Source: Cyanobacteria bacterium RU_5_0 (lineage in GTDB: Bacteria; Cyanobacteriota; Cyanobacteriia; Elainellales; Elainellaceae). Taken from it: a stretch of DNA of 55,189 nucleotides. The stretch is taken from contig JAAUSF010000020.1 in NCBI GenBank assembly GCA_012033255.1, positions 1 to 55,189 on the forward strand. The letters are read 5' to 3'. Both the position numbers and the translations under genes were made by a program. Below the pieces are notes generated by a model. The model ran no database searches and was not told the origin of the DNA. It saw only the letters and a program-made list of their open reading frames with translations. Of this stretch, positions 19,132 to 27,904 are shown piece by piece. The first letter of the stretch is position 1. Each line of letters starts with the position of its first letter.

Positions 19132-19150
19132 CATTAAGTTCATCTACATA
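19123..19150 (+). repeat. 28-bp direct repeat, copy 2
   Basis: This copy matches 18087-18114 at 27 of 28 positions. It sits directly upstream of the substrate-binding protein gene. Confidence 0.8.
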
Positions 19151-19170
19151 AATAGAACGATATATTTCCT

Positions 19171-20013
19171 ATGATTAAGCTCACTCGATCGCATCTATTA
19201 CGTCAATTAACTTTAGGGGTTCTTAGCTTTGTCTGTGCCGTAATGCTTGCGGCATGCGGTGCCCCCAGCAACGAGACAAGTAGCTCTGCGACTAGTCCTG
19301 ATGCAGCGACCAATACAACAACGCTGAAGGTCGCCCTCGATCCAACCTTCCCTCCTTTCCAATCGCAGACGGGCAGTGGTCAGTTTGAAGGGTTTGATAT
19401 TGACTTAATTAATGCGATCGCTGAGGCAGAAGGACTGACTCTGGATATGGCAGGCTTGCCGTTTGACGGAATTATTCCCGCCCTTCAATCTGGAACGGTC
19501 GATCTCACTATCAGTACCATGACCATTACCGCAGAACGGGCGCAAGCCGTTGATTTTTCGCGTCCCTACTTCAGAGCAGGATTGGCGATCGCCGTGCAAG
19601 AATCCAATACTGATATCACAAGCTTTGACAATTTAGAGGGCAAGCGAATTGCTGTTCAAATTGGGACGACGGGTGCTGAGAAAGCAAACGAAGCAAATGC
19701 CGCAGAAGTTCGCACCTTTGACAATACGCCCCTAGCGTTGCAAGAGTTGGCAAATGGTAATGTAGATGCTGCTGTTAGCGATGCCCCGGTCATCCTTTAT
19801 GCCATCAAAGCAGGCAGCGTCACGGGCATTAAAATTGTCGGTGAACAACTCACAGAAGAGTATTATGGTATCGCCGCCCCCAAAAACTCACCTAATTTGG
19901 AAAAAATCAACGCGGGGCTGAATACCATCTTAGAGAATGGAAAATACAAAGAGATTTATCAAAAGTGGTTTAGTGGTGAACCTCCTGAACTTCCCGAAAC
20001 TGCACCCATCTAA
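19171..20013 (+). CDS. amino-acid ABC transporter substrate-binding lipoprotein
   Basis: A 280-residue protein of the SBP_bac_3 family. It has a lipoprotein signal with a lipobox (VMLAAC, Cys about residue 29), a Ser/Thr-rich linker, then the binding fold: LKVALDPTFPPF, FEGFDIDLINAIAEAEGL, FDGIIPALQSGTVDLTIS, then RAQAVDFSRPYF. These are the ligand-contacting blocks of GlnH/HisJ-type proteins for polar amino acids. It ends KEIYQKWFSGEPPELPE. It is followed 23 bases later by its permease. Substrate specificity (Gln, Glu, Arg or general) cannot be told from sequence alone. Confidence 0.93.
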   Translation: MIKLTRSHLLRQLTLGVLSFVCAVMLAACGAPSNETSSSATSPDAATNTTTLKVALDPTFPPFQSQTGSGQFEGFDIDLINAIAEAEGLTLDMAGLPFDGIIPALQSGTVDLTISTMTITAERAQAVDFSRPYFRAGLAIAVQESNTDITSFDNLEGKRIAVQIGTTGAEKANEANAAEVRTFDNTPLALQELANGNVDAAVSDAPVILYAIKAGSVTGIKIVGEQLTEEYYGIAAPKNSPNLEKINAGLNTILENGKYKEIYQKWFSGEPPELPETAPI

Positions 20014-20036
20014 CGTGTACCCCAACTGAATCCCCT

Positions 20037-20774
20037 GTGCTGCAAGCTCTAGAAATCATCTGGAATGCTCTACCCAACTTGCTTTGGGGAGCTTTGATTA
20101 CCCTGCAACTAACTGCACTATCCATCTTTTTTGGAATGATTGCGGGGTCACTGATTGGCATTGTCCGTCTTTCGCAGTCTCCTTTTGTGCGTCTTGCTGC
20201 AAGGGCATATGTCGATTTTTTTCGGGGGACACCGCTGCTCGTGCAGCTTTTCATGATTTACTTTGGTATTCCGCCCATAGCGAGGTCATTAGGGATATCC
20301 TTGACATTTGACCAATGGACAGCCGCTGTGATTGCCCTTAGCCTCAATAGTGCTGCCTATATTGCAGAAATCGTCAGAGCGGGGATTCAGTCGATCGAGC
20401 TAGGACAGCGAGAAGCGTCGGAGTCGTTGGGGCTAAGTGGGATACAAGCCATGCGCTATGTCATTTTTCCCCAAGCGTTCCGCCGCATGATTCCGCCACT
20501 GGGCAACGAATTTATCAGTATGCTCAAAGATACGAGCCTCGTTACCGTCATTGGTTTTGAAGAGCTATTCCGTCGAGGACAGTTGATTGTCGCGCAGAGC
20601 TTTAGACCGTTTGAAATTTACGCGGCTGTCGCTCTAGTGTATCTAGCCCTAACGCTGCTTTCATCTCAGTGCTTCAGTTTGTTGGAACAGTGGATGAATC
20701 CGGTGGAACGAGTAAAGCGCAGAGCCAAGAAGTTGGAGGTTGCAGGGTTGCCAACCGATGGAGAAGAGGGTTGA
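20037..20774 (+). CDS. amino-acid ABC transporter permease
   Basis: A 245-residue HisM/GlnP-type permease starting at GTG 20037. It has about five hydrophobic helices and the family motif SAAYIAEIVRAGIQSIELGQ followed by EASESLGLS (the EAA loop that docks on the ATPase), with PQAFRRMIPPLGNEFISMLKDTSL after it. It forms an operon with the binding protein at 19171. The cognate ATPase is probably the broken gene at 18108-18868. If that gene is truly dead, transport would depend on an ATPase from elsewhere in the genome. Confidence 0.93.
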   Translation: MLQALEIIWNALPNLLWGALITLQLTALSIFFGMIAGSLIGIVRLSQSPFVRLAARAYVDFFRGTPLLVQLFMIYFGIPPIARSLGISLTFDQWTAAVIALSLNSAAYIAEIVRAGIQSIELGQREASESLGLSGIQAMRYVIFPQAFRRMIPPLGNEFISMLKDTSLVTVIGFEELFRRGQLIVAQSFRPFEIYAAVALVYLALTLLSSQCFSLLEQWMNPVERVKRRAKKLEVAGLPTDGEEG

Positions 20775-20818
20775 CATTACCGCAGTTTTCAGTAGGCTAG
20801 CGATAGCCCTATTGGTTA

Positions 20819-20861
20819 GGACATTTTTGTGGGGCGGCTTCGCCGCCCCACAAAAATGTCC
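20819..20861. terminator. 20-bp perfect inverted repeat (bidirectional terminator or MITE-like)
   Basis: Twenty bases ending GTGGGGCGGC (20819-20838) pair perfectly with 20842-20861 around a TTC loop. Flanking TTAGG / CCTAA extend the symmetry. The stem includes A- and T-runs, so each strand shows a GC stem flanked by T or A tracts. It lies between the convergent permease gene and cobU and could stop transcription from both sides. Confidence 0.7.
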
Positions 20862-21013
20862 CTGTCCTAACTTAGCTGACTACAGCTATAGTAGGGTTGA
20901 TATTTTCGGGTGTGATGAAAAGGGGCGATCGCTCGTAGGTTACAAGCGTTAGCAAGACGGGAGTATTCCCTGTTAATTGGACAAAACTTGAATGCTCCTA
21001 CTTCTTTTCGCGA

Positions 21014-21026
21014 TGGGCACTGCCCA
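21014..21026. repeat. short palindrome of the TGGGCA family
   Basis: TGGGCACTGCCCA is a perfect short palindrome in the gap after cobU. It shares its core with the longer dispersed elements at 19075 and 52461. Confidence 0.5.
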
Positions 21027-21050
21027 CCCTACTTCTCATGAGAGAGCTTA

Positions 21051-21665
21051 TCAAGCTTCACCAGGCAATACCGAATTGATGGAGTGCTCCAGAGGAACGC
21101 CAAGCTGACTCAAGTTCAGCACATATCCGCCTGTCACCAGATAGACGGAATCGGCGATCGCTCCAATTTGTCGCGTCAGAGTGCCAAGCCGATCGCGAAA
21201 CAGGCGTCCGGATGGGTAAGCAGGCACAACGCCCCACCCCGTCTCTTCTGAAACCAAAATTACGACACTGGATGCTTGAGCTAGGCTAGACAAAACCAAC
21301 TGAGTTATGTCGTTCCAGGTTTCCTCATCTTGCTCTAAAAGATTGGCTAGCCAGGTGCCCAGAGAGTCAATTAAGAGACAATCCGACGAACTTGCAGACT
21401 GGATTATTGCAGAAAGGTCGATCGGTACCGATAGCGTTTTCCAATTCGCGGGACGACGCTGCTGATGTTGCAGGATGCGTGACTGCCATTCTCGATCGCT
21501 CGGATCAACATGAGCCGTTGCGACATAAGTGACAGATTTGCCCGATCGCGCTGCTAAGGTTTCTGCCCACTCACTTTTACCCGATCGAGCGGAACCTGTC
21601 ACCAAAATCAATTGGGCAGAAGAGGGCTGATCTGTGCTGTTCGCCATTGTGCTGTGAGTCGTCAT
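21051..21665 (-). CDS. cobU: adenosylcobinamide kinase/phosphate guanylyltransferase
   Basis: A 204-residue protein of the CobU/CobP family. This enzyme phosphorylates adenosylcobinamide and then transfers GMP to it, late in cobalamin (in cyanobacteria pseudocobalamin) synthesis, in the cytoplasm. The P-loop is GSARSGKSEWAE, followed by VTYVATAHVDPSDREWQSRI with the His-bearing segment HQQRRPANWKTL that accepts GMP. Further blocks are LIDSLGTWLANLL, VSEETGWGVVP and a C-terminal GGYVLNL. No other cobalamin gene is adjacent, and I found no cobalamin riboswitch upstream. ATG 21647 is an alternative start. Confidence 0.93.
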   Translation of the reverse strand: MTTHSTMANSTDQPSSAQLILVTGSARSGKSEWAETLAARSGKSVTYVATAHVDPSDREWQSRILQHQQRRPANWKTLSVPIDLSAIIQSASSSDCLLIDSLGTWLANLLEQDEETWNDITQLVLSSLAQASSVVILVSEETGWGVVPAYPSGRLFRDRLGTLTRQIGAIADSVYLVTGGYVLNLSQLGVPLEHSINSVLPGEA

Positions 21666-21856
21666 GCAAAATCAAATGTTTGCAGAGTTGAAACCGCTAA
21701 AATAATAACAAGTACACTTAGAGCATAGAGTGATAAATCAAGCATAGTTCTATGGATTGTTTTGAATTGGTGTGCATCTGAGTTTGAATCATTTGAAGCG
21801 GTGCAGCCGCAACGCTGAAATTATGTGATTTTTGATGCCTGCTAGGAGATTGGGCA

Positions 21857-22753
21857 ATGATGAAACCTGAACTGCAACGGATTGAAGCAACCCTCGATCA
21901 ACTCAATCTCTTGAACGGTCACTCTCTGAACGATCGATCCGCAGAGATCGTGGAACAATCCGGATTCAGCACCCCATCTGGCACTCCAGCCCCAACAAAG
22001 GACAACCAAAAATCTCAATTTCAAGTTCAGGAGAAATCTGCGGCTCTAGTGCAGCCGTTTCCATTCCCCCCAAAAGGCACGGAAGCCATCATAAACCACA
22101 CCGTTGCCTCCTCCTCTTCGCATACCGAAGAATTATCCTCTGGTTCAACACCTACTCAACCTCGATCGACACCGATCGCCTCCATGCCATTTTCAACTGA
22201 AGAATCCTGTCTTGATCTACCCATGCTGCCTCGATCGCAATCCCCAAATTTCAACAATCCCCGCCATGCTGCGAATCCTAGCTTACCCCTGACGTTGCTC
22301 AAAGACATTGAAGCGACAGTTGTGAGATGGCAGCAAGAGCTAGAGGCGATCGTGCGACAAATTCGGGCACTCTACGCCGAAGGACCGATCGTGGATGGTT
22401 GGCTAGAGTCACACTCTGCCGGATCTCAACCGGCTGTTCAAACTCCTGGCATTGCAACGCTTCGTCATGCCGAAGTCGAACACTTGATGGAATATGTGGA
22501 GCAAATTTGTAGTGCTGACCCTCCGCCCATCATGGATGATATTCCTCGCACCGATTATCGGCTCTGCGGATTGGATGCCGATGGACAAATTTGGTCACGC
22601 TCCTGTCCACCAGAGCAAGTTCCCTATGTGAGTTTGGCGATCGCTCGTTACCAAAAACTCCGCACCTTATTGGGTAAGAAACAGGCGATCGAGAACCGTC
22701 TCACCCATCTCGTCGAAACGCTCACCGGCTTGCACGGACAAATCAAAGATTAG
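21857..22753 (+). CDS. hypothetical protein with disordered middle and helical C-terminus
   Basis: A 298-residue protein I do not recognise. It starts with a short amphipathic helix (MMKPELQRIEATLDQLNLLN), continues with about 120 residues of Ser/Pro/Thr-rich disordered sequence, then a helical domain from residue 145 (LLKDIEATVVRWQQELEAIV). A conserved-looking block follows around residue 232: DYRLCGLDADGQIWSRSCPP, then VSLAIARYQKLRTLLGKKQ. No signal peptide or membrane segment is present. The pattern suggests a cyanobacterial protein interacting through the C-terminal helices. ATG 21857 and 21860 are both possible; AGGAGAT lies just upstream. Confidence 0.7.
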   Translation: MMKPELQRIEATLDQLNLLNGHSLNDRSAEIVEQSGFSTPSGTPAPTKDNQKSQFQVQEKSAALVQPFPFPPKGTEAIINHTVASSSSHTEELSSGSTPTQPRSTPIASMPFSTEESCLDLPMLPRSQSPNFNNPRHAANPSLPLTLLKDIEATVVRWQQELEAIVRQIRALYAEGPIVDGWLESHSAGSQPAVQTPGIATLRHAEVEHLMEYVEQICSADPPPIMDDIPRTDYRLCGLDADGQIWSRSCPPEQVPYVSLAIARYQKLRTLLGKKQAIENRLTHLVETLTGLHGQIKD

Positions 22754-22863
22754 AAATTCACAGTTCTAATAACTCAGTCCTATGAGTAGTTAGTTAGCAG
22801 ACAAGCCTGGGAACTCTGGGACTAGTTAGTCAACTGGCTTATTTCGTCTGCGAGGCTCTACTT

Positions 22864-23793
22864 ATGCCCGATCCGCAGATTTCTGCAATTATCTGTACTC
22901 ATAATCGAGAAGCGTACCTGGGAGCGGCGATCGACAGTCTCTTGGCGCAAGATTTCCCCGGTGAATTTGAAGTCATCGTGGTCGATAATGCGTCGAGCGA
23001 TCGCACTCGTGAAGTCGTCGAATCTCGTCTTTCGCATCCTCGGTTACGATATGTCTACGAACCTATTACCGGACTTTCGGTTGCCCGCAATACTGGAGCA
23101 AATGCCGCTCACAGTCCTATCCTCGCCTATTTGGATGATGATGCGGTTGCCAGTTCACAGTGGCTGAGCATTCTATACACGGCTTATCAAACTAATGAAA
23201 AGCTAGCGGTTGCTGGCGGGAAAGTGACGCTGTTATGGGCAGAGGGAATGCAGCCTCCTCGCTGGCTTTCCTCTGGGTTAGCAGGCAACTTGGGAGCCTA
23301 TGACTTGGGAGATACGATAGTGTACGTCGATCGCCCCAGTCTCACACCCAGAGGCTTAAACTACTCGATTCGACGCACATTTCTCGATCGAGTCGGCGGA
23401 TTTGATGTCAACCTCGGTCGAGTTGGCACATCGCTCCTGTCGAATGAAGAACTCCGTATGACCGAACTGGCACTAGAACTCGGTTGGCAAGTCGCATATC
23501 TCCCCGATGCGCTCGCGGCACACAATGTTGCCCCAGAACGAGTGAACCGCTCCTGGTTTCTCAGTCGAGGCTGGTGGCAAGGCATCAGCGAATGCTACCG
23601 AGAACAACTAGCCGGTCGCGCCGGATGGAGACAACTTTCACGCGGTGGAGAACGATTCCTCCGGGGATTCTATCGATCGCTCAAATACCTCAACGATCCC
23701 GCCCAACGCTTCGACAACTTTGCCTATGCCTACGGGCAAATCGGCTACCTCAAAGCCGCCATCCAAGGAATTTTTCGTAGTTTTAAGGTTTAA
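22864..23793 (+). CDS. family 2 glycosyltransferase
   Basis: A 309-residue GT-A-fold glycosyltransferase. It begins ISAIICTHNREAYLGAAIDS, has VIVVDNASSDRT, and a DxD-type metal site AYLDDDAVAS near residue 90. The acceptor-side block GGFDVNLGRVGTSLLSNEEL follows. There are no clear membrane helices, so it is cytosolic or peripheral. It is the first of three genes on the same strand (with 23922 and 24961) that fit assembly and decoration of an exported polysaccharide, possibly the hormogonium type given the third gene. The sugar donor is unknown. Confidence 0.9.
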   Translation: MPDPQISAIICTHNREAYLGAAIDSLLAQDFPGEFEVIVVDNASSDRTREVVESRLSHPRLRYVYEPITGLSVARNTGANAAHSPILAYLDDDAVASSQWLSILYTAYQTNEKLAVAGGKVTLLWAEGMQPPRWLSSGLAGNLGAYDLGDTIVYVDRPSLTPRGLNYSIRRTFLDRVGGFDVNLGRVGTSLLSNEELRMTELALELGWQVAYLPDALAAHNVAPERVNRSWFLSRGWWQGISECYREQLAGRAGWRQLSRGGERFLRGFYRSLKYLNDPAQRFDNFAYAYGQIGYLKAAIQGIFRSFKV

Positions 23794-23835
23794 GTTTTGA
23801 GTGCTAAGACCTATCCGAAAACCCATTTTGTGGGG

Positions 23836-23848
23836 TGGGCATTGCCCA
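23836..23848. repeat. short palindrome of the TGGGCA family
   Basis: TGGGCATTGCCCA lies in the gap between the two glycosyltransferase genes, inside a GTGGGGTGGGCATTGCCCAT segment related to the element at 19075. Confidence 0.5.
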
Positions 23849-23921
23849 TCCTAGCTAGGATACTTTCATTCAAAACTCAAAACTCAAAACCATCCCTTTC
23901 ATCCCTTATCCCTCATTACCT

Positions 23922-24860
23922 ATGACTTCTAAAATTCCAGTTTCTGTTTTGATCCCGGCTAAAAACGAGGAAGCCAATCTGCCTGCGTGTTTGGAAAGTG
24001 TCGCCAGAGCAGACGAAGTGTTTGTTGTAGATTCGCAGAGCCGCGATCGTTCCATTGAAATTGCTGAACGTCATGGCGCGAATGTTGTTCAGTTTCACTT
24101 CAACGGACGGTGGCCCAAGAAGAAAAATTGGTCACTAGACAATCTCCCCTTCCGCAACGAGTGGGTGTTAATTGTCGATTGTGATGAACGCATCACACCT
24201 GAATTGTGGGAAGAGATCGCTGAAGCCATTCAACACCCTGAATATAACGGTTATTACCTCAATCGTCGCGTCTTCTTCCTCGGACAATGGATTCGTTACG
24301 GTGGCAAATATCCTGACTGGAACCTGCGCCTGTTCCGCCATCAAAAAGGACACTACGAAAACCTCAACACGGAAGAAATTCGCAACACAGGAGATAACGA
24401 AGTTCACGAACACGTCTTGTTAGACGGCAAAGTTGGCTATCTCAAAAACGATATGCTGCACATCGACTTCCGCGACATCTTCCACTGGCTCGAACGCCAC
24501 AACCGCTACTCCAACTGGGAAGCCAGAGTGTACTACAACTTGCTCAACGGCATGGGCGAAAATGGGACGATCGGGGCAAATCTCTTTGGTGATTCTGTGC
24601 AGCGCAAGCGATTTTTCAAGAAAATTTGGGTACGTCTGCCGTTCAAGCCATTTCTTCGCTTCTTCCTTGCCTACTTCCTGAGACTGGGTTTCCTGGATGG
24701 TAAAGCTGGCTACATCTATGCTCGGTTGCTCAGCCAATATGAATACCAGATCAGTGTCAAACTCTATGAGATTCAGCAGTTTGGGGGTCAATTGAACAAA
24801 ACTCCTGTTTCTGCCACACCTATTACAACAGCTGAACCCATTCCCCAAACTGATGCTTAA
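23922..24860 (+). CDS. family 2 glycosyltransferase (WaaE/KdtX-like)
   Basis: A 312-residue glycosyltransferase with SVLIPAKNEEANLPACLESV, VFVVDSQSRDRS and the metal-binding WVLIVDCDERIT near residue 83. The following segment, YYLNRRVFFLGQWIRYGGKY with DWNLRLFRHQKG, is characteristic of the KdtX/WaaE-like subgroup that acts in lipopolysaccharide-core or exopolysaccharide assembly. The C-terminal hydrophobic patch (KPFLRFFLAYFLRLGFLDGK) probably attaches it to the membrane. It follows another GT2 gene and precedes an acetyltransferase. Confidence 0.9.
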   Translation: MTSKIPVSVLIPAKNEEANLPACLESVARADEVFVVDSQSRDRSIEIAERHGANVVQFHFNGRWPKKKNWSLDNLPFRNEWVLIVDCDERITPELWEEIAEAIQHPEYNGYYLNRRVFFLGQWIRYGGKYPDWNLRLFRHQKGHYENLNTEEIRNTGDNEVHEHVLLDGKVGYLKNDMLHIDFRDIFHWLERHNRYSNWEARVYYNLLNGMGENGTIGANLFGDSVQRKRFFKKIWVRLPFKPFLRFFLAYFLRLGFLDGKAGYIYARLLSQYEYQISVKLYEIQQFGGQLNKTPVSATPITTAEPIPQTDA

Positions 24861-24960
24861 ACCCACAGGAAATTACTACCAAGATACGAAGACACCAGGT
24901 GTTCTCTTTGTGCCTTCGGGTCTTTGTGGTTTAGAAATCGCCAACGAGACACCTTAACTG

Positions 24961-25608
24961 ATGACCTCCCTAATTCCCAATCCTGATTCAAACTTGAATA
25001 GTTCTAGCTCAGTCCAGGACAACCAAGCACCTGTTTTGAATGCGCTTCCCATTATGGATTTGCGCCATTATGACCAATCGAACTTCGATCGCGGACGTTC
25101 CGGTTGGGTTATTCTGTTGTGGTGGTTAGTGCAGGCGATCGTCTTTCCGCTCACCCCTCATGCTTTTCAATCGGCTCGTGTCGTGTTGCTGCGATCGTTT
25201 GGTGCCCAAATTGGGCGAGGGGTGATCATCCGTCCAACGGCTCGATTTACCTATCCCTGGAAAGTCAGCATTGGAGACTTTAGCTGGATCGGGGATGATG
25301 TGGTGTTGTATAGCCTCGATCGCATTCAGATCGGCAAACACTGCGTGATTTCTCAGAAAAGCTATCTTTGTACAGGCAGCCACGATATCCAAGATCCTGC
25401 CTTTGGCTTGAAAACCGCTCCTATCCAAATTGGCAATGGCGTTTGGGTCGCAACTGATTGTTTCATTGCGCCTGGTGTCCAAATTGGAGCAAACGCGGTC
25501 ATTGGTGCCCGTAGCAACGTTCTAAAAAACATTCCTGAACAACAGGTCTGCTGGGGCAACCCTTGCCGTCCCCACTACCTGAGAGAATATTTGTCAACGT
25601 TGAAGTGA
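24961..25608 (+). CDS. hpsU: WcaF/HpsU-type sugar O-acetyltransferase
   Basis: A 215-residue left-handed beta-helix acetyltransferase. After a 30-residue polar start comes MDLRHYDQSNFDRGRSGWVI, a hydrophobic stretch (VQAIVFPLTPHAF) and then hexapeptide repeats: IIRPTARFTYPW, SIGDFSWIGDDV, IQIGKHCVISQ. The catalytic-type His lies in CTGSHDIQ, with PIQIGNGVWVATDCFIAPGV after it. The layout matches WcaF-like enzymes; in filamentous cyanobacteria the same layout is called HpsU, in hormogonium polysaccharide synthesis. The symbol rests on this resemblance and on the two glycosyltransferases upstream. Confidence 0.85.
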   Translation: MTSLIPNPDSNLNSSSSVQDNQAPVLNALPIMDLRHYDQSNFDRGRSGWVILLWWLVQAIVFPLTPHAFQSARVVLLRSFGAQIGRGVIIRPTARFTYPWKVSIGDFSWIGDDVVLYSLDRIQIGKHCVISQKSYLCTGSHDIQDPAFGLKTAPIQIGNGVWVATDCFIAPGVQIGANAVIGARSNVLKNIPEQQVCWGNPCRPHYLREYLSTLK

Positions 25609-25618
25609 GGGGTTGGGA

Positions 25619-25706
25619 GTGGATGGGTCGATGGGTCGATGGGGAAGCCAAGGCAAGCGGTGCTGGATGTCCACTCATCCACTCATCCACTCATCCACCC
25701 ATCTAC
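25619..25706. repeat. 8-bp tandem repeats, two orientations
   Basis: Copies of the unit GGATGGGT/CGATGGGT (25619-25643) are followed 25 bases later by the inverted form CCACTCAT repeated four times (25671-25700). The two tracts can pair partly. Similar GATG-based tracts occur at 34728-34762 and 41297-41340. Confidence 0.7.
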
Positions 25707-25763
25707 CCCTCAACTCAAGGTTGACACTCTACTAGTCTCCAGTCTCAATTCCTTCGTCTTACC

Positions 25764-27245
25764 CTAACGCTTCTTTTTCTTTTTTGACTTGTTGGCTGGC
25801 TTTTTGCCTTCAGTTGGTAGTTCAGATGCGAGTTTCAGAGCCGATTTACGAGGCTTTTCAGGTTTAAACGATCTTATCGGCGGATCAACCCAGGTCGGTG
25901 TGGGCGCATCTTCTCCATCTTCCCCATCCGCATCTTGTTCAAATGGCATGGCTTCGATCGCCTCATCCTCTGCTTCATCAAACGCTTGCAGCATCTCTGG
26001 CGAAACGAATGGGGCTAAACTATTCAAGAGAGTTTTCTTCATGCTATGTCCTGATTCTTCGCTAAGCGGAGTAACCTGATCGAGGCTTGCCGCAAATTCT
26101 TTGGTTTCTGCATCAAACTCGGTTGTTGGAATACTATCCGGGGGCAACCAACGATGAATAAAATTATATTTCCAGAGTGGCTTAAACCCTTCAACAAGTT
26201 GAGTTTTGAGAGCAGTCGCCACTGCGATCGCCTGCTTATAGACCTCATCTTGAATCATTTGTTTAGATTGCAGCCAATCATAAATGTAGGGAATGCCCCA
26301 AAGGATTGCGAAGCCAACAGCTTGCTGCGTAGACAGCAATCCGCCAATCTTCTGAGCAACATATCGATCAAGATCGGATTGATGGATCGTGAAGTAAAGA
26401 TCAGGTTGAGAAAGTTGCTTACGTGGGAGATCCCGACTTTCTAGAAAATGAACGAGTTCCTGCCAAAGAGCATAGCTACAAACAAAACTAGTTTGCTTTT
26501 GCTCCAGCATCGATCGACAAAATTCCGTTGATAGCGCCCGTAGAACAGCGTCTCGATCGCGCTTAAATTGAGTCAAAAACTCTGGATTGCTTTCAATATC
26601 AGATATTAAATGGTGATGTATTTCATTGACCCACTTAAGCGTATTCTCATAGCCATATTTCACCGCTTCAGCTAGAAAAGCATCCCAGTCGATCACTTCG
26701 CCATTTTTGAGCGATCGATATGCCTGTTGAATCTGGTGATTCAAGATCACCCGACTGAACTCTATCTCTACCCCTGGCAATACTTTGGAAGAAGTCCGAA
26801 CTGGCTCATATGCCGCACTGCTTAGCTCTACTGCTAGGTCTGTTGCATCATAAAATTTCAAATAATCTAAAACGGCTAGCGTTTGGTCGATGTCGTCAGC
26901 GGGATTAATCATAAACCGCATTAATGCCGATCGTGCCTGTTCCGGCTGATTGTGGAAGAGATAATATTCCACTAATAAATTATCGAAGAAGGGAAATTCT
27001 TGCTGATAGAGATCGGGTTGCTTTTCTTGGAGCGTTTGGATGAAATGGATGGCTTGGTCAAGCAAGTTATTATTGACTAACTCATCACGCATCACAAGTA
27101 ATATCATCCCCAGATCCAGTTCTTCAATCAATTCTGGGGAAAGAGGCTGCGCGATCGCCTCCAGAAGCATATCATACTGCTGCTTGGCGGAAGCGGCTTC
27201 ATACGCTGTGTACCAGTGCTCAGAATTGGTCAAGGACAAAGACAT
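25764..27245 (-). CDS. hypothetical protein with helical repeats and lysine tail
   Basis: A 493-residue protein I cannot assign. It is mostly helical, beginning NSEHWYTAYEAASAKQQYDM and containing paired helices of TPR-like spacing over residues 20-140 (NLLDQAIHFIQTLQEKQPDL, NQPEQARSALMRFM). Around residue 400 a Pro/Asp/Glu-rich linker begins, and the protein ends in a highly basic tail (KKPANKSKKKKKR). There is no signal peptide or membrane helix. A soluble scaffold, or a protein with nucleic-acid contact through the tail, is possible. It stands alone on the minus strand, converging on the acetyltransferase. Confidence 0.75.
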   Translation of the reverse strand: MSLSLTNSEHWYTAYEAASAKQQYDMLLEAIAQPLSPELIEELDLGMILLVMRDELVNNNLLDQAIHFIQTLQEKQPDLYQQEFPFFDNLLVEYYLFHNQPEQARSALMRFMINPADDIDQTLAVLDYLKFYDATDLAVELSSAAYEPVRTSSKVLPGVEIEFSRVILNHQIQQAYRSLKNGEVIDWDAFLAEAVKYGYENTLKWVNEIHHHLISDIESNPEFLTQFKRDRDAVLRALSTEFCRSMLEQKQTSFVCSYALWQELVHFLESRDLPRKQLSQPDLYFTIHQSDLDRYVAQKIGGLLSTQQAVGFAILWGIPYIYDWLQSKQMIQDEVYKQAIAVATALKTQLVEGFKPLWKYNFIHRWLPPDSIPTTEFDAETKEFAASLDQVTPLSEESGHSMKKTLLNSLAPFVSPEMLQAFDEAEDEAIEAMPFEQDADGEDGEDAPTPTWVDPPIRSFKPEKPRKSALKLASELPTEGKKPANKSKKKKKR

Positions 27246-27904
27246 AAGTTTAGACCTCCGCTGGTGGGAATCGTGTCATTGTATGACACAACGCCCCTGG
27301 TTACTGTCGCATTAATACCTAGATTATGGTTTAAATCAGGAGGGTACTGGCACAGAAGCATCGACCACCATAGAAACCGATCGATGGGTTACATAGTTTT
27401 TGGGCAGCATCAAACCAAGCGATCGCTTCTGCAATCATTCGAGCCGTATTAATTTGTCCTTACGAGATTGGAATGCTGCGAAGGAGAAACGATCGATCAC
27501 AAATCATTACTCTTTATAAGAAAAGAAAATAATCTGAAAACTTTTTCTCATTTAAGCCCATCTTAACTATACGCAACCCTAAATTCTTTTTGACTCAAAA
27601 TGTGATGCCTTTTTTAAGCGATCGGCTTCTAAATTGAGCAACAGACTGTTTCTAGTTTTGATTGATCCCCAATCGGTTTTAAGCCAAAAGCGTGATTTTA
27701 CCTAGAGTTCCTGAATTTGTCACTCATTTTATGCAATATGTCTATTGCTTAACAGGAGTCTAAAAAGAATCTAAATCATTATTTTCTCTTTGGGATCGCT
27801 ACGATCGAATCTGCGTAACGCATTACCCCTTTTTGTCTAGTTAAATGCAACGGTAGAGCCGAGATGAGAATAAAGATGAAGAACACCTTTTGGAACTATC
27901 CGTT
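27246..27904. other. long AT-rich intergenic region
   Basis: About 660 bases without a credible gene on either strand. It lies between divergent genes and is AT-rich from about 27440 to 27770, with runs such as CTTTATAAGAAAAGAAAATAA. It may hold an undetected small RNA and two promoters. I saw no repeat, tRNA or known RNA motif. Confidence 0.4.

Larger units (their letters stand above)
18869..19170. other. divergent region between the glnQ-like and glnH-like genes
   Basis: About 300 bases with the promoters of both transporter units. It contains a copy of a dispersed GC-rich repeat (19075-19130) and the second copy of the 28-bp direct repeat (19123-19150), which ends 20 bases before the glnH-like start. 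I found no GTA-N8-TAC NtcA site here. Confidence 0.45.

Noticed and set aside
24420-24866. 148-residue minus-strand frame in the second glycosyltransferase
   Set aside because: Antisense shadow of a well-supported gene with no motifs of its own.
25619-25706. Possible CRISPR array
   Set aside because: Units are 8 bp with no spacers; it is a simple tandem repeat.
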